64,000 bases of DNA from Paenibacillus sedimenti (GCF_014534655.1 NZ_JACVVD010000002.1:496001-560000); one strand, 5' to 3'; positions 26,381 to 35,160 are shown, counted from the first letter of the stretch. The notes: generated from the letters alone by a model not told the origin. Made by a program: numbers and translations.

Positions 26381-26430
26381 TTATTATTAAAGTATCGTAC
26401 CTTTTATGGTAGACGCGTGCTAGCGTGAAA

Positions 26431-26463
26431 ACATCGTTAGAGCGCGCGACGTTCTACAACGAT
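26431..26463 (-). terminator. Possible terminator of the EamA transporter gene
   Basis: ATCGTT..AGA (26432-26440) and TCT..AACGAT (26451-26463) pair with a 2-base bulge; on the minus strand a short GTTTTC follows. Weak. Confidence 0.4.
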
Positions 26464-26496
26464 GATGTAAACGGGCCAAACATGCTACAACTAGCT

Positions 26497-27456
26497 TCAT
26501 CGCACTTCTGCATGGTCTGCTCGTTCCGCACGCACCATCCGCTCGACCGCTTTCTTCCGCCCCAAACGATTCGTTCCAATAACCCCTGCTATAATCAGCA
26601 CCGAGCCGATCAGATGATATACCGTTATTTCTTCCCCGAGAAACAACGCCCCAGCCGCCATGGAGACCACTGTCGATAGATTGGTGAATACACTCATTTT
26701 GGAAGCTTCGATTTTGGACAAAATATAGTTTGCGGCCAGCGTCGTGACAAGCGAGGCAACCACGCCCAGATAGAGGACCGACATGATAAAGGTACCGCTG
26801 GCGAGCGGTGTGAAAAAGCGGTCGAGCGTTCCGGCAGTCGTGTGGCTGGCAAGTGAAACGACCAGAAAAGTAGCGAAGCCGATTCCCAGCATTAAATAAC
26901 TTATTTCTGCAGGGCTATAGTACTTCGAAAGCGAACGGGCCAAAACACTGTATCCGGCAAACACCACGCAGGTCAAGAACAACAGGAAGATCCCCGTCAG
27001 GTTCGAGAAGTCGATGCTGCTCCCCTTCATGATAAAGATGAAAACTACGCCGAATACCGACGTGAAGATCGACAGCTTTTGTAAGAGGGTTGTCGCTTCT
27101 TTCAAAAATACGGAGGCAAGCACCATCGTCACAACCGGTGTGAAGGCATACAAAATGCCTCCCTCGGCCGAAGTGGCGTGCAGCAGTCCAAAAGCTTGAA
27201 GCGTAAAGAACCCAAGCGGGTACATGATGGCCAGCATCAATGCTTTATAAAGCGGCTTGCCGCGGTAATTCAGCTTGACCCAGCCGAACGCCACCGGGAT
27301 CGACATGACCGCAAACGAAGCGGCAAAACGGTACGTTAGCGTATCGAGCGGGTGGGCGTTTTCTAACGCCATTTTGGTAAATAAAAATGAAAATCCGATA
27401 ATCACCGCATTAAGCACGGCAAAGAAATAAGCGAGTTTCAGTCCTTTTTGGTTCAT
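26497..27456 (-). CDS. EamA/RhaT family (DMT superfamily) transporter
   Basis: The 319-residue protein has ten hydrophobic segments arranged as two five-helix EamA repeats (FFAVLNAVIIGFSFLF to about residue 140, then FLLFLTCVVFAGYSVLA onward) with a basic C-terminal tail. DMT transporters export or import amino acids and related metabolites across the cytoplasmic membrane. AAGGAAG precedes the ATG. It is divergent from a MocR regulator, with a palindrome between the two; that suggests export of the amino-compound the regulator senses, which is inference. Confidence 0.88.
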   Translation of the reverse strand: MNQKGLKLAYFFAVLNAVIIGFSFLFTKMALENAHPLDTLTYRFAASFAVMSIPVAFGWVKLNYRGKPLYKALMLAIMYPLGFFTLQAFGLLHATSAEGGILYAFTPVVTMVLASVFLKEATTLLQKLSIFTSVFGVVFIFIMKGSSIDFSNLTGIFLLFLTCVVFAGYSVLARSLSKYYSPAEISYLMLGIGFATFLVVSLASHTTAGTLDRFFTPLASGTFIMSVLYLGVVASLVTTLAANYILSKIEASKMSVFTNLSTVVSMAAGALFLGEEITVYHLIGSVLIIAGVIGTNRLGRKKAVERMVRAERADHAEVR

Positions 27457-27560
27457 GATGGTTTCTTCCTTTCTTCAATTATCGGGATCGTGTTCGTGGC
27501 GCCTCATCCGTTACTTAAGGGTAAGATACTATGCTGGTCCGAACAATGTTTATTTACCAA

Positions 27561-27597
27561 AACTGTATCGATACAGTTGTCCGAGGTCATGTATAAT
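27561..27597. promoter_or_regulatory. Palindromic operator and -10 between EamA and MocR genes
   Basis: AACTGTATC-GATACAGTT (27561-27578) is a perfect 18-base palindrome. A TATAAT at 27592-27597 serves the plus-strand regulator gene; its -35 would fall in the right half of the palindrome (27569-27574), so a bound protein would block it. The palindrome lies 105 bases from the start of the minus-strand transporter. Confidence 0.6.
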
Positions 27598-27635
27598 GAT
27601 TAGAGAAAAAGTATTATGCACGAGGGGGGGACGGC

Positions 27636-28979
27636 GTGAAAAAATATGATTCGATCTTATCGGATATGGAACAAAAAATCATAGATGGGCAGTACAGTCC
27701 CGGTCAAAAGCTGCCATCCGTCCGCAGCGCCGCGGAGCTATATGGATGCAGTATCAGCACGATCATACGGGCATATACGGAACTGGAAAAACGCCACTCG
27801 ATTTATTCCATCCCGCAAAGCGGCTTTTATGTTGTTGAAAAACCGGGAGATTGGCGTAATCCCACAGATAGCGAAACGATTGATTTTGCTTCGGCGTCAC
27901 CCGACTTGAATGTGTTTCCGTACCTGGATTTCCAGCATTGCTTGAACAAGGCGATCGATACCTACAAATATAACCTGTTTACATACGGCGAGCCGCAAGG
28001 GCTGGAAACGCTGCGCCGAACGCTAGTATCTCACTTGGCCGGCGATCAGGTGTTTGCCAAAGCGGAGCGGATCATCGTCACATCCGGCGCTCAGCAGGCG
28101 TTGGAGATTTTAGCAAAAATGCCGTTTCCAAACGGGAAAGAGATGGTTCTGGTCGAACAGCCGAGTTACGATTTATATTTGCGTTTTTTGGAGGCGGAGG
28201 GCATACCGGTTTGCACGATTGCTCGCAGTGCAGCAGGAATTGATATGCGGGAATTGGAGGAGACATTCAGAAGCGGCAGAATCAAATATTTTTACACGAT
28301 GTCCAGAAACCACAACCCGCTAGGAACTTCGTTTAGCACGGAGGAGAGGAAGACGATCGCCAGGTTGGCGGGCAAATACGATGTGTACGTCGTGGAAGAC
28401 GACTATATGGCCGATTTGGGAGCGGAGAGGCGGTTCGACCCGATTTACGCTTACGACCGTACCTCGCACGTCGTTTATTTGAAAAGCTTCTCGAAAATCA
28501 TTTTCCCTGGTTTGAGGTTGGGTGCCGCCGTTGTGCCGGAACAGTTGCTGAAGACGTTTCAGGACTACAAAAGATACGGCGATACTTCGCTATTGTCCCA
28601 GGCGGCGCTTGAAGTGTATATCAAAAACGGGATGTACGAGCGGCACAAACACAAAATATCCAGCCAGTACATGACGCGGCTTCACGCATTGAATGAGGCT
28701 GTTAAACGGTATAACGATGCGGGATTGATTGAAGCGTCGGACGTCACCTCCGGCGTCTACATACAATTTAAGCTGCCGCGGACTGTCAATATCGACCGTC
28801 TGACAAAGCGGCTTGCGGTGAGGAATATCATTGTCGTGTCCGGTAAAAGGTATTATTTAGTAGATTACCCGGAACGGGAGAAATTTTTACGGATCAGCAT
28901 TTCACGGGCGCAGCCGGAGCAAATCGATGAAGGGGTTAAGGCAATTGTCGAGGAAGTGAAACGGGGGAGCGGGTGGTAG
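27636..28979 (+). CDS. MocR/PdxR-type GntR regulator with aminotransferase domain
   Basis: Residues 1-75 are a GntR winged helix (IIDGQYSPGQKLPSVRSAAELYGCSISTIIRAYTELEKR) and residues 95-447 a fold-type I aminotransferase domain (FASASPDLNVFP, TSGAQQALEILAKM, VVEDDYMADL, and the PLP lysine in YLKSFSKIIFPGLRLG). Such regulators bind PLP and usually an amino-type ligand to control transport or vitamin B6 genes. It starts with GTG 27636 behind a G-rich binding site. Divergent to an EamA transporter, its likely target. Confidence 0.9.
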   Translation: MKKYDSILSDMEQKIIDGQYSPGQKLPSVRSAAELYGCSISTIIRAYTELEKRHSIYSIPQSGFYVVEKPGDWRNPTDSETIDFASASPDLNVFPYLDFQHCLNKAIDTYKYNLFTYGEPQGLETLRRTLVSHLAGDQVFAKAERIIVTSGAQQALEILAKMPFPNGKEMVLVEQPSYDLYLRFLEAEGIPVCTIARSAAGIDMRELEETFRSGRIKYFYTMSRNHNPLGTSFSTEERKTIARLAGKYDVYVVEDDYMADLGAERRFDPIYAYDRTSHVVYLKSFSKIIFPGLRLGAAVVPEQLLKTFQDYKRYGDTSLLSQAALEVYIKNGMYERHKHKISSQYMTRLHALNEAVKRYNDAGLIEASDVTSGVYIQFKLPRTVNIDRLTKRLAVRNIIVVSGKRYYLVDYPEREKFLRISISRAQPEQIDEGVKAIVEEVKRGSGW

Positions 28980-28988
28980 TGCAGCAAA

Positions 28989-29040
28989 AAAAGGGCTGAC
29001 CCGTAAGGTCAATGATAACGACCTAAGGGCCAGCCTTTGT
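28989..29040. terminator. Bidirectional terminator between convergent genes
   Basis: AAGGGCTGACCC-TAAGGTC (from 28990) pairs imperfectly with GACCTAAGGGCCAGCCTTT (29020-29038), with A/T-rich tracts on both sides. It separates the MocR gene from the minus-strand response regulator. Confidence 0.75.
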
Positions 29041-29054
29041 TTCTTTTCAAAACT

Positions 29055-29831
29055 TTAGCGATGAAGCTCCTGCAGCAATTGGGCAAACTCCTTTTGCAAA
29101 TTCCTGCTTAGCGGGATTTTTGCAGAAGTGTGCTTCAAATGAATCAGGAACCTCCTTGAAGTCGGGAATCCGCTTTCCTTCACGTACGAGGCGACATAAC
29201 GCATATTGACGAGAAAGCCTTTAAATGGACTGTACAGATACGGTGTCGACTGCGCCAATATGTCCGTCAAATTCGTACTGGCTTCGATGCGGTCGCCGTT
29301 AACGAGATGAATCCTCGTCAGCCGTTTCTCCTCTTTTTCCGCATAGAGTATGGAATCTTCCGAAATAGGCAGCTGCGATTTTTGATTTTTGACCGTGATC
29401 CATTTGGATTGCTTGGGTTCGGGAGCTTGTGCGATCGAGCTGCGCTCCATTTCAATTTCCGATATAGCTTTTTGGATGGCGGTTTGAAATTTAGGAAACA
29501 GAACCGGCTTGGACAAAAAGTAAAGAGAGCCCAAATCATGAAAAGCGGTCAACACATGGTCAATATTCGTTGTGCCGCTTACCATTATAACCTTAAGCCG
29601 GTGACCGGCTTCTCTGAGTGAGTGAACCATCGAGATGCCGTCCAAGTCTCCCTGCAAACCAATATCAACAAGCAGAATATCAGGTCTGAATTCGTCATAT
29701 TGCCGAAGAAAAGCTTGGCCATCGGAAACGATGGAGATCACTTCCAAGCCGCATTGTTCGCAATAGCTTTGTAACAATTTACCAGCCCAATAATTATCTT
29801 CTACAATCGCAACTGTAAAAGGGTGATTCAT
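29055..29831 (-). CDS. LytTR family response regulator
   Basis: The 258-residue protein has a receiver domain (about 5-125: IVEDNYWAGKLL, phospho-acceptor Asp in DILLVDIGLQGDLDG, Thr/Ser in VSGTTN, Lys in FLSKPVL) and a LytTR DNA-binding domain (about 145-258: ILYAEKEEKRLTRIHLVNG, ending IPLSRNLQKEF). It would bind direct repeats in target promoters after phosphorylation. No histidine kinase gene is adjacent; the divergent neighbour encodes only a membrane domain. Confidence 0.9.
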   Translation of the reverse strand: MNHPFTVAIVEDNYWAGKLLQSYCEQCGLEVISIVSDGQAFLRQYDEFRPDILLVDIGLQGDLDGISMVHSLREAGHRLKVIMVSGTTNIDHVLTAFHDLGSLYFLSKPVLFPKFQTAIQKAISEIEMERSSIAQAPEPKQSKWITVKNQKSQLPISEDSILYAEKEEKRLTRIHLVNGDRIEASTNLTDILAQSTPYLYSPFKGFLVNMRYVASYVKESGFPTSRRFLIHLKHTSAKIPLSRNLQKEFAQLLQELHR

Positions 29832-29994
29832 ACATACGCGCTCCTATCATGCAGCCCATGTTTCCGGGTGGAGATGGCAACTTGGTCTCAGAAACAGCCA
29901 ACTTAGTCCAATTTGAAGGCAAATCGTTTGCATTCATGTATAGTAGATCTTAGGCTTCGAAGATTGCCATTCACGTCAGGTTGGAAATGAGGGA

Positions 29995-30624
29995 ATGCGG
30001 TTGTTCACGTGGATGAAATTTATCATTTCAAGTATTGATTTTGTACCCATGATTCTTTTTTCGTTTATTTTGTTTAGACAGAAAATACAACCGCATTGGA
30101 TAGAAATTTTAATCGCCATTGTTGCAGGCGTCGTAGTCACTTATGCAAATCCGTTTCCGCTCTTATACATAGCCATACTCTTTGCGCTCTTTGCAGGTTT
30201 TCTGAAATTTAGTCCCGTTCCGGCAATGTTAATCGCCTTATCCGGATATTTGGTGTCGGTGATCGTATCTACCGTCGTCATTTTTCTCTGTGATAGGACC
30301 GGTCTTTTGACGTTTTCAAGTGCAAAAGAGGATCCCTTGACTTCAAACATGCTGCTTATGCTTGCGATTATCGCGAAATTCGGCATTATTTTCGCCATGA
30401 TGAAGTTTAGGCTGGGTTTTACTTTCTTGTCGCACTATTCCAAAATCAAGCTGTGCAAAGAGAATGCAGGCTTTTATTTGTTCATTTTGACCGCTATTGT
30501 AGGTATCGTTTATCAGAACACGCTTCAGAGCAGTACACTGAGTGCTCTGATGCCTTTTCAAATGATGAGTATGGCAACGGTTATTTTTATCTACGTAACG
30601 CTACGAAAAGAGCTGGGGTTTTAA
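29995..30624 (+). CDS. Polytopic membrane protein resembling a sensor-kinase input domain without kinase
   Basis: The 209-residue product has about six membrane helices and ends shortly after the last (MATVIFIYVTLRKELGF). Size, topology and position beside a LytTR regulator recall the N-terminal sensor part of AgrC/HPK10-type kinases, but no dimerisation or ATPase domain follows; there is a stop at 30624 and a convergent gene. ATG 29995 touches GAGGGA; TTG 30001 is 6 bases from it and may be the true start. Family not recognised with certainty. Its 3' end overlaps the convergent XRE gene by 24 bases. Confidence 0.7.
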   Translation: MRLFTWMKFIISSIDFVPMILFSFILFRQKIQPHWIEILIAIVAGVVVTYANPFPLLYIAILFALFAGFLKFSPVPAMLIALSGYLVSVIVSTVVIFLCDRTGLLTFSSAKEDPLTSNMLLMLAIIAKFGIIFAMMKFRLGFTFLSHYSKIKLCKENAGFYLFILTAIVGIVYQNTLQSSTLSALMPFQMMSMATVIFIYVTLRKELGF

Positions 30625-31251
30625 CGGTAAAGAGGAGGATTCAGCCCCATTCTCCATTCGAATGCCAGTGTTAGCCGCGATAAATTCAAGAATCGTTTGA
30701 TGATGCTTTTTTTGCGGAAGAGCAGCTATCGTAATATAGGGAACATCTCCCACGGTATCAAAATAAAGTTTGCCCTCAGCAGGGGCATACTTTTTTATTT
30801 TGTGCATATTTACGAATAAATGCGTGTCCAGCTTCAAGAAATCTTTTTCATTTAACAGCTCTATGAGATTTGTAAATTCCACAAGAGATTCCACGGTTTC
30901 TTCCGATACGTGTTCAGACGCATAGTAACGCACATGTTTGATTCCGAATTCAATATATCGAATCTCATCGAGCCCGACTTTCTTTGATGATACGGAAACG
31001 GGTTCTTCCTCCAAGTAACCTGCTTTCATAAGAAGATCTGTGTAAGGATATTGATAGGCTTGCGATAGTTTTCTCAAGGTGTCCGGGGATGGCTTAATGG
31101 CGTCATTCGTGGTACGATTACGTCCCAGCTCCAAATCCCGGATGTAGGCGTGGGATAAGCCGCTCTTGACGGCAGCTTTGCGCAACGACATTTTACCTCG
31201 AAGTTCCTCCAGAAACTTTCCGAAGCTATTAGTGAGTTCCAATGGAAACAC
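30601..31251 (-). CDS. XRE family transcriptional regulator
   Basis: Residues 8-80 form a Cro/C1-type helix-turn-helix domain (FGKFLEELRGKMSLRKAAVKSG, SHAYIRDLELGRN, PDTLRKLSQAY, then YTDLLMKAGYLEEE). Residues 90-216 are a C-terminal domain of unknown type, with an YITIAALPQKKHHQ-containing segment. It is likely a cytoplasmic repressor whose targets are unknown. It faces sigI divergently across 190 bases. GGAGGTGTTTCC precedes the ATG. Confidence 0.87.
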   Translation of the reverse strand: MFPLELTNSFGKFLEELRGKMSLRKAAVKSGLSHAYIRDLELGRNRTTNDAIKPSPDTLRKLSQAYQYPYTDLLMKAGYLEEEPVSVSSKKVGLDEIRYIEFGIKHVRYYASEHVSEETVESLVEFTNLIELLNEKDFLKLDTHLFVNMHKIKKYAPAEGKLYFDTVGDVPYITIAALPQKKHHQTILEFIAANTGIRMENGAESSSLPLKPQLFS

Positions 31252-31385
31252 CTCCAGTATTCCATTATTGTAAAGGATTGAACGTGAAATTGAAACCGCG
31301 TACGAGGTTTAATTTGCCATTAGGTGCTGTTTTGGATATGTATGTTATAATAAATTTGATTTTATTTGAATTCATAGCTATCGAT

Positions 31386-31417
31386 ACCCCCCGAATTGCC
31401 ATACATAGGGACGAAAA
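31386..31417 (+). promoter_or_regulatory. Candidate SigI-dependent promoter
   Basis: ACCCCCCGAA at 31386-31395 and CGAAAATA at 31412-31419 match the ACCCCC (-35) and CGAA (-10) elements reported for SigI in Bacillus and clostridia. It is 20-50 bases before the sigI start, fitting autoregulation. A TATAAT at 31346-31351 may mark a weaker second promoter without a good -35. Confidence 0.7.
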
Positions 31418-31439
31418 TACTATACTGTGAGGTGGAACG

Positions 31440-32225
31440 GTGCTACTTGTACTATTCAAAAAGTTCCTCGGAAAGAAGCATTCCGGCGGACGAAGTGATA
31501 CCCAGCCCTCTCCTCTAGAGGAAACTGTTTTACAAATACAAGAAGGTGACCTGCGACTTCGGAACCAGTTTATTGCCGATTACCAGCCATTTGTGGCTAA
31601 AGTCACAAGCAGGTTCTGTAAGCGATATATTGATCCGGCAAGAGATGACGAATTCAGCATCGCGCTTGGTGCATTTAATGAAGCGATTAATCAGTATTCG
31701 CAAGCGATGGGCCGTTCTTTCCTCGGGTTCGCGGAAACGGTTATACGCCGAAGACTCATTGATTTCTTACGCAAAGAGCAGCGATTTAAAGGACAGATTC
31801 CTTACAGCTCTTTTGACCAGGAAGATGATGAAGACAATTTCATGAATCCGATTGAGGTTCATCAAGCGATTGAAGCCTACGAGAAGCAAAAGGGGCTTGA
31901 GGAACGCCGGGGTGAAATTGTTGATTTTAGTCGATGCTTGAAGGAGTTCGATATTGAATTTGCCGAATTGACCGAGGCTTCACCCAAACACGATGATTCC
32001 CGTCAAATGTTGTTTGGGATTGGTCGCACCCTTTCACAGGATGCAGAGCTTATGCGCACTCTGCTGACGAAGCGGCAGCTGCCGATCAAGGAGCTGCTGG
32101 AGCAAGTCCAAGTCTCCAGGAAGACGCTGGAGCGCAACCGCAAATATTTGATTGCTATCGCACTTATTTTTAATGGTCCATACCCTTATTTGCGGGATTA
32201 TTTACATATTCGAGATGATGAGTGA
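31440..32225 (+). CDS. sigI: RNA polymerase sigma factor SigI
   Basis: The 261-residue protein belongs to the SigI branch of sigma-70: an N-terminal sigma-2-like region (LQIQEGDLRLRNQFIADYQPFVAKVTS, DEFSIALGAFNEAINQY, FAETVIRRRLIDFLRKE) and the SigI-specific C-terminal helices (ELLEQVQVSRKTLERNRKYLIAIALI). SigI governs heat or cell-wall/polysaccharide responses in relatives. GTG 31440 has GAGGTGG just upstream. It is followed 25 bases later by its membrane anti-sigma factor and preceded by a SigI-type promoter. Confidence 0.95.
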   Translation: MLLVLFKKFLGKKHSGGRSDTQPSPLEETVLQIQEGDLRLRNQFIADYQPFVAKVTSRFCKRYIDPARDDEFSIALGAFNEAINQYSQAMGRSFLGFAETVIRRRLIDFLRKEQRFKGQIPYSSFDQEDDEDNFMNPIEVHQAIEAYEKQKGLEERRGEIVDFSRCLKEFDIEFAELTEASPKHDDSRQMLFGIGRTLSQDAELMRTLLTKRQLPIKELLEQVQVSRKTLERNRKYLIAIALIFNGPYPYLRDYLHIRDDE

Positions 32226-32250
32226 TGTTAGAGAAAGGGAGAAATAGCGC

Positions 32251-33603
32251 ATGAACAAGGGAATCGTAATGGAATTAAGCGAAAACTCCATTATCGTCAT
32301 GAGTCCGGACGGTCGGTTCGAGAAGCTTCCAAGAGGAACGCGGAACTGTGAGATCGGTGAAGAAATACTTTTTGCGCCGGTGAAACGGCGTATGAAAGTG
32401 CCGCAAATGGCTATTGCATCGGCATTGGCGGCAGCTATTGTCATGTGCTTCGTACTTGTCTCAACGTTGACAGGAAACGTTCCCGGCGGCCAAGTCGTTG
32501 CCTACGTGACGTTAGATATCAATCCAAGTGTGGAAATCGGCATTGATAATCAGGAAGTCGTGCAGGACTTAAGAGGGCTGAATACGGACGGAGAGACTTT
32601 AATTCAGTCTTTGGAGTTCAAGGGTAAATCGCTCGAGGCTGTTACCTCTGAAATATTGGATAAAGCCGAACAGGGCGCATTAGCCAAAGGCGAGGCAGAT
32701 ATTATCATCAGCAGCACGGTCGTGGAAGAAAAGGCCGCTATTAACGATGAAGCGATCGCAACGAAGCTGAAGGAACAGGTCAGCAAGCATATTGAACAAA
32801 CGCATCCGGATCAGGTGAAAAACTACGAGGTAACGGCTTTCGCCGCTCCGCAAGAAGTGCGGCAAGAGGCGAAAGCGAGCGGAGTGTCTGCAGGGAAATA
32901 TGCCATTTACCTGAATGCTTTGAATAACGGCACGAAAGTGTCGCTCGACGATATTAAATCCGTTTCCATTCATCAATTGGCCAAAGATAACGGCGGAATC
33001 GACAAGCTGGTGGCGCCTGACAAGCCGATTGACAAAACAACCCTCAAGAAGCTGGTTGAAGATGAGAAATCCGGCAAACTGAATGAGAAATTTCAGCAGA
33101 TGCAAAAAGAGAAATCGGACGATAAAAACGACAAGAACAACGGTAAGAACAACGACAAGAACAACGGTAAGAACAGTGCGAAGCCAACAAAAACACCTCC
33201 GCCTAGGAATGATAACAATAAGAATGACAACAATGATAAAAATGACACGAACGGCAGAAATAATGATAAAGACGATGATGACGATGACCGGAAACCAACT
33301 AAGAAGCCGGACAACCGGGACGACAAAGATGACGATGATTCCAAGAAGAATCCGTCAGTGAAACCGTTACCGTCGCCAAGCGTTAAGCCTACAATTAAGC
33401 CGACTGCTTCCGTCAAACCGACACCGAAGCCATCCATAAAGCCGTCTCCCACACCGAAATCAGGTGCTGGGAGCGATTCCGATTCTAAAGGCAAAGGGAA
33501 CGATCGGGACAAGGATGACGACGACAAGGATCGTCAGGGTAAAGACAACGATAAAGACAAAGACAACAAGAATAATCGAGACGATGACGATCGGAGAAAT
33601 TAA
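32251..33603 (+). CDS. rsgI: Anti-sigma-I factor RsgI
   Basis: The 450-residue protein has the RsgI N-terminal SigI-binding domain (MNKGIVMELSENSIIVMSPDGRF..., 1-50), one membrane helix (about 53-75, MAIASALAAAIVMCFVLVST), an extracellular domain containing VAYVTLDINPSVEIGID and a long low-complexity tail (about 275-450) rich in Asp, Lys and Asn, with Pro-Thr-Ser-Lys repeats. It holds SigI inactive at the membrane until an outside signal leads to release. There is no glycoside-binding module as in clostridial RsgI proteins; the tail may sit in the wall. The gene pair ends in a terminator. Confidence 0.93.
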   Translation: MNKGIVMELSENSIIVMSPDGRFEKLPRGTRNCEIGEEILFAPVKRRMKVPQMAIASALAAAIVMCFVLVSTLTGNVPGGQVVAYVTLDINPSVEIGIDNQEVVQDLRGLNTDGETLIQSLEFKGKSLEAVTSEILDKAEQGALAKGEADIIISSTVVEEKAAINDEAIATKLKEQVSKHIEQTHPDQVKNYEVTAFAAPQEVRQEAKASGVSAGKYAIYLNALNNGTKVSLDDIKSVSIHQLAKDNGGIDKLVAPDKPIDKTTLKKLVEDEKSGKLNEKFQQMQKEKSDDKNDKNNGKNNDKNNGKNSAKPTKTPPPRNDNNKNDNNDKNDTNGRNNDKDDDDDDRKPTKKPDNRDDKDDDDSKKNPSVKPLPSPSVKPTIKPTASVKPTPKPSIKPSPTPKSGAGSDSDSKGKGNDRDKDDDDKDRQGKDNDKDKDNKNNRDDDDRRN

Positions 33604-33618
33604 TTTTGCATGCATATA

Positions 33619-33666
33619 GGGGCTGTCCTCCAGGTCTATTTGGACCTTACAGGGCAGCCTTTTGTT
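33619..33666 (+). terminator. Terminator of sigI-rsgI
   Basis: GGGGCTGTCCTCCAGGTC (from 33619) pairs with GGACCT..AGGGCAGCC (33642-33660), followed by TTTTG. Confidence 0.88.
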
Positions 33667-34107
33667 TAGGATTATAGCATTTATGAATTTCGGGGATTGT
33701 CGAAAGTACTTGTTTAGTGATGATCGACATGAAGCGAAAGCAAGGAGATCGCGGAAGATGTGCATGAAAAAGAGAAAAAGGCCCAATGTTCTTTAACAAC
33801 GCCCCTCTAGACGTTAAATCGAGCCGGTAACGCGAAAATGAGGGCATAGCGCCTAAATGACACAAATTTACGAACAATGTTCGAGATATAGAGAACATTG
33901 TTCGCTGGAGCCCTGATTTACCCCTTTTTCCAGCCATTAGCGTTCAAAAATTCTCAAAATAACGAACCTGTTCGTTATTTAAGTTATGTACGCTGGATCG
34001 GCCCAAGATGATATCCATTTTAAATCGGCCTGCGGGCCTTTCATGGAAAGAACGACGGAGTTGTATTACAATAAAGACATGTGCATTTATACATGACAAT
34101 CTTTATT
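33667..34107. repeat. Gene-free stretch with a cluster of inverted repeats
   Basis: No gene is seen. CGAACAATGTTC (33871-33882) and GAACATTGTTCG (33893-33904) are exact reverse complements around 10 bases. GCTGGA (33904-33909) and TCCAGC (33929-33934) form another stem. At 33957-33980, AAATAACGAAC and its reverse complement GTTCGTTATTT are separated by only CT. All share the GAAC/GTTC core. The layout resembles short palindromic intergenic repeats; no U-tract or start signals go with them. The promoter of the following gene was not identified. Confidence 0.75.
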
Positions 34108-34125
34108 GGAAGGAGAATGTTTGCT

Positions 34126-35139
34126 TTGAGATATACAACTTTCGGCAAATCGGGCTATAAAGTATCCTCACTTGGATTCGGAGCTATGAACCTTCCGGGT
34201 GTACCGCTCGAACAGGCCAGAGAAACGCTAAACTATGCCCTGGATCATGGCATTAATTATATCGACACCGCAGCGGCGTACCGCAATAGCGAGGAGATTA
34301 TCGGCGAGTGCATTTCACATCGCAGAAATGAATATTTCTTGGCTACGAAGACCGGAGCCAGGGATTATGAAACAGCTAAATCCGAGATAGAACGCAGTCT
34401 TACTCGAATGAAAACAGATCATGTAGACCTTCTGCAGATTCACTATGTGAATTATGTACATGAATTCAAGAAGATTATGGGCGAGGGCGGTGCTTATGAA
34501 GCAGCGCTTGAAGCCCAGCGTGAAGGCAAAGTCAGATTTATCGGAATCACGGGGCATCGACCGGATCTGTTAGCGAAATGGATTGCGAAGGGGCAATTCT
34601 CGCAGATTTTGTTTCACTTGAATTTAGCCCAGCCTTTTGCTTTGGATGAGCTTATTCCAAAGGCGACGGAGATGGATTTGATGAAGGTGGCGATGAAGCC
34701 GCTCTCGGGCGGTTTTATCCAACCGGTTGACCGTGCGATTCGTTATCCGTACAGCCAAAACGTACACGTCACCATATCGGGAATGGTGAGTATAAAGGAA
34801 GTGCAGGAAAATCTGGCTGCTCAGGAACAGGAAGTGGGCACCGAGGAGCGTCAAGAGCTGGAGCAGCTTGCCCTTGAGCTTGGCCAGCATGATTGCAGAC
34901 GCTGTAATTATTGCTCTTGTCCGCTTGAAATCTCGATCCCGGATGTGATGATATCAAGCAAATTTAGGGAGAAGTTCGGGCTGCTGCCGAAAGGTGACGG
35001 ATTTTTCCAAAGACAGAAGGATAGAATAATGGGTTGTGCCGATTATGAGCCATGCAAAGAAAAGCCGCTTTGCGAGGAAAAATGCCCATATCATTTGCCG
35101 ATGCAGAAGGTTGTGCAGAGCGCTGCTTCTTTCTATTAA
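34126..35139 (+). CDS. Aldo/keto reductase with C-terminal ferredoxin-type cysteines
   Basis: Residues 1-270 are an aldo/keto reductase barrel: SSLGFGAMNLPG, the catalytic Asp in NYIDTAAAYRNSEEIIG, Lys in FLATKTGARD and His-containing LLQIHYVNY. The C-terminal part holds CRRCNYCSCPLEISIP and, near the end, CADYEPC and CEEKCPYHLP, as in the large family of AKR-like proteins thought to bind a 4Fe-4S cluster. Substrate unknown; NADPH-dependent carbonyl reduction is expected. TTG 34126 is 10 bases after GGAAGGAG, while ATG 34117 is only 1 base away; the TTG (337 residues) is preferred and places RYTTFGKSG at the start. Confidence 0.85.
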   Translation: MRYTTFGKSGYKVSSLGFGAMNLPGVPLEQARETLNYALDHGINYIDTAAAYRNSEEIIGECISHRRNEYFLATKTGARDYETAKSEIERSLTRMKTDHVDLLQIHYVNYVHEFKKIMGEGGAYEAALEAQREGKVRFIGITGHRPDLLAKWIAKGQFSQILFHLNLAQPFALDELIPKATEMDLMKVAMKPLSGGFIQPVDRAIRYPYSQNVHVTISGMVSIKEVQENLAAQEQEVGTEERQELEQLALELGQHDCRRCNYCSCPLEISIPDVMISSKFREKFGLLPKGDGFFQRQKDRIMGCADYEPCKEKPLCEEKCPYHLPMQKVVQSAASFY

Positions 35140-35160
35140 ACGACAGCAAGGGGAATTGGC

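Noticed and set aside
33871..33980. LexA/SOS boxes
   Set aside because: The CGAAC...GTTCG pattern is there, but the spacers are 3 and 2 bases, while the Gram-positive LexA box needs 4. The neighbouring genes are not SOS genes.
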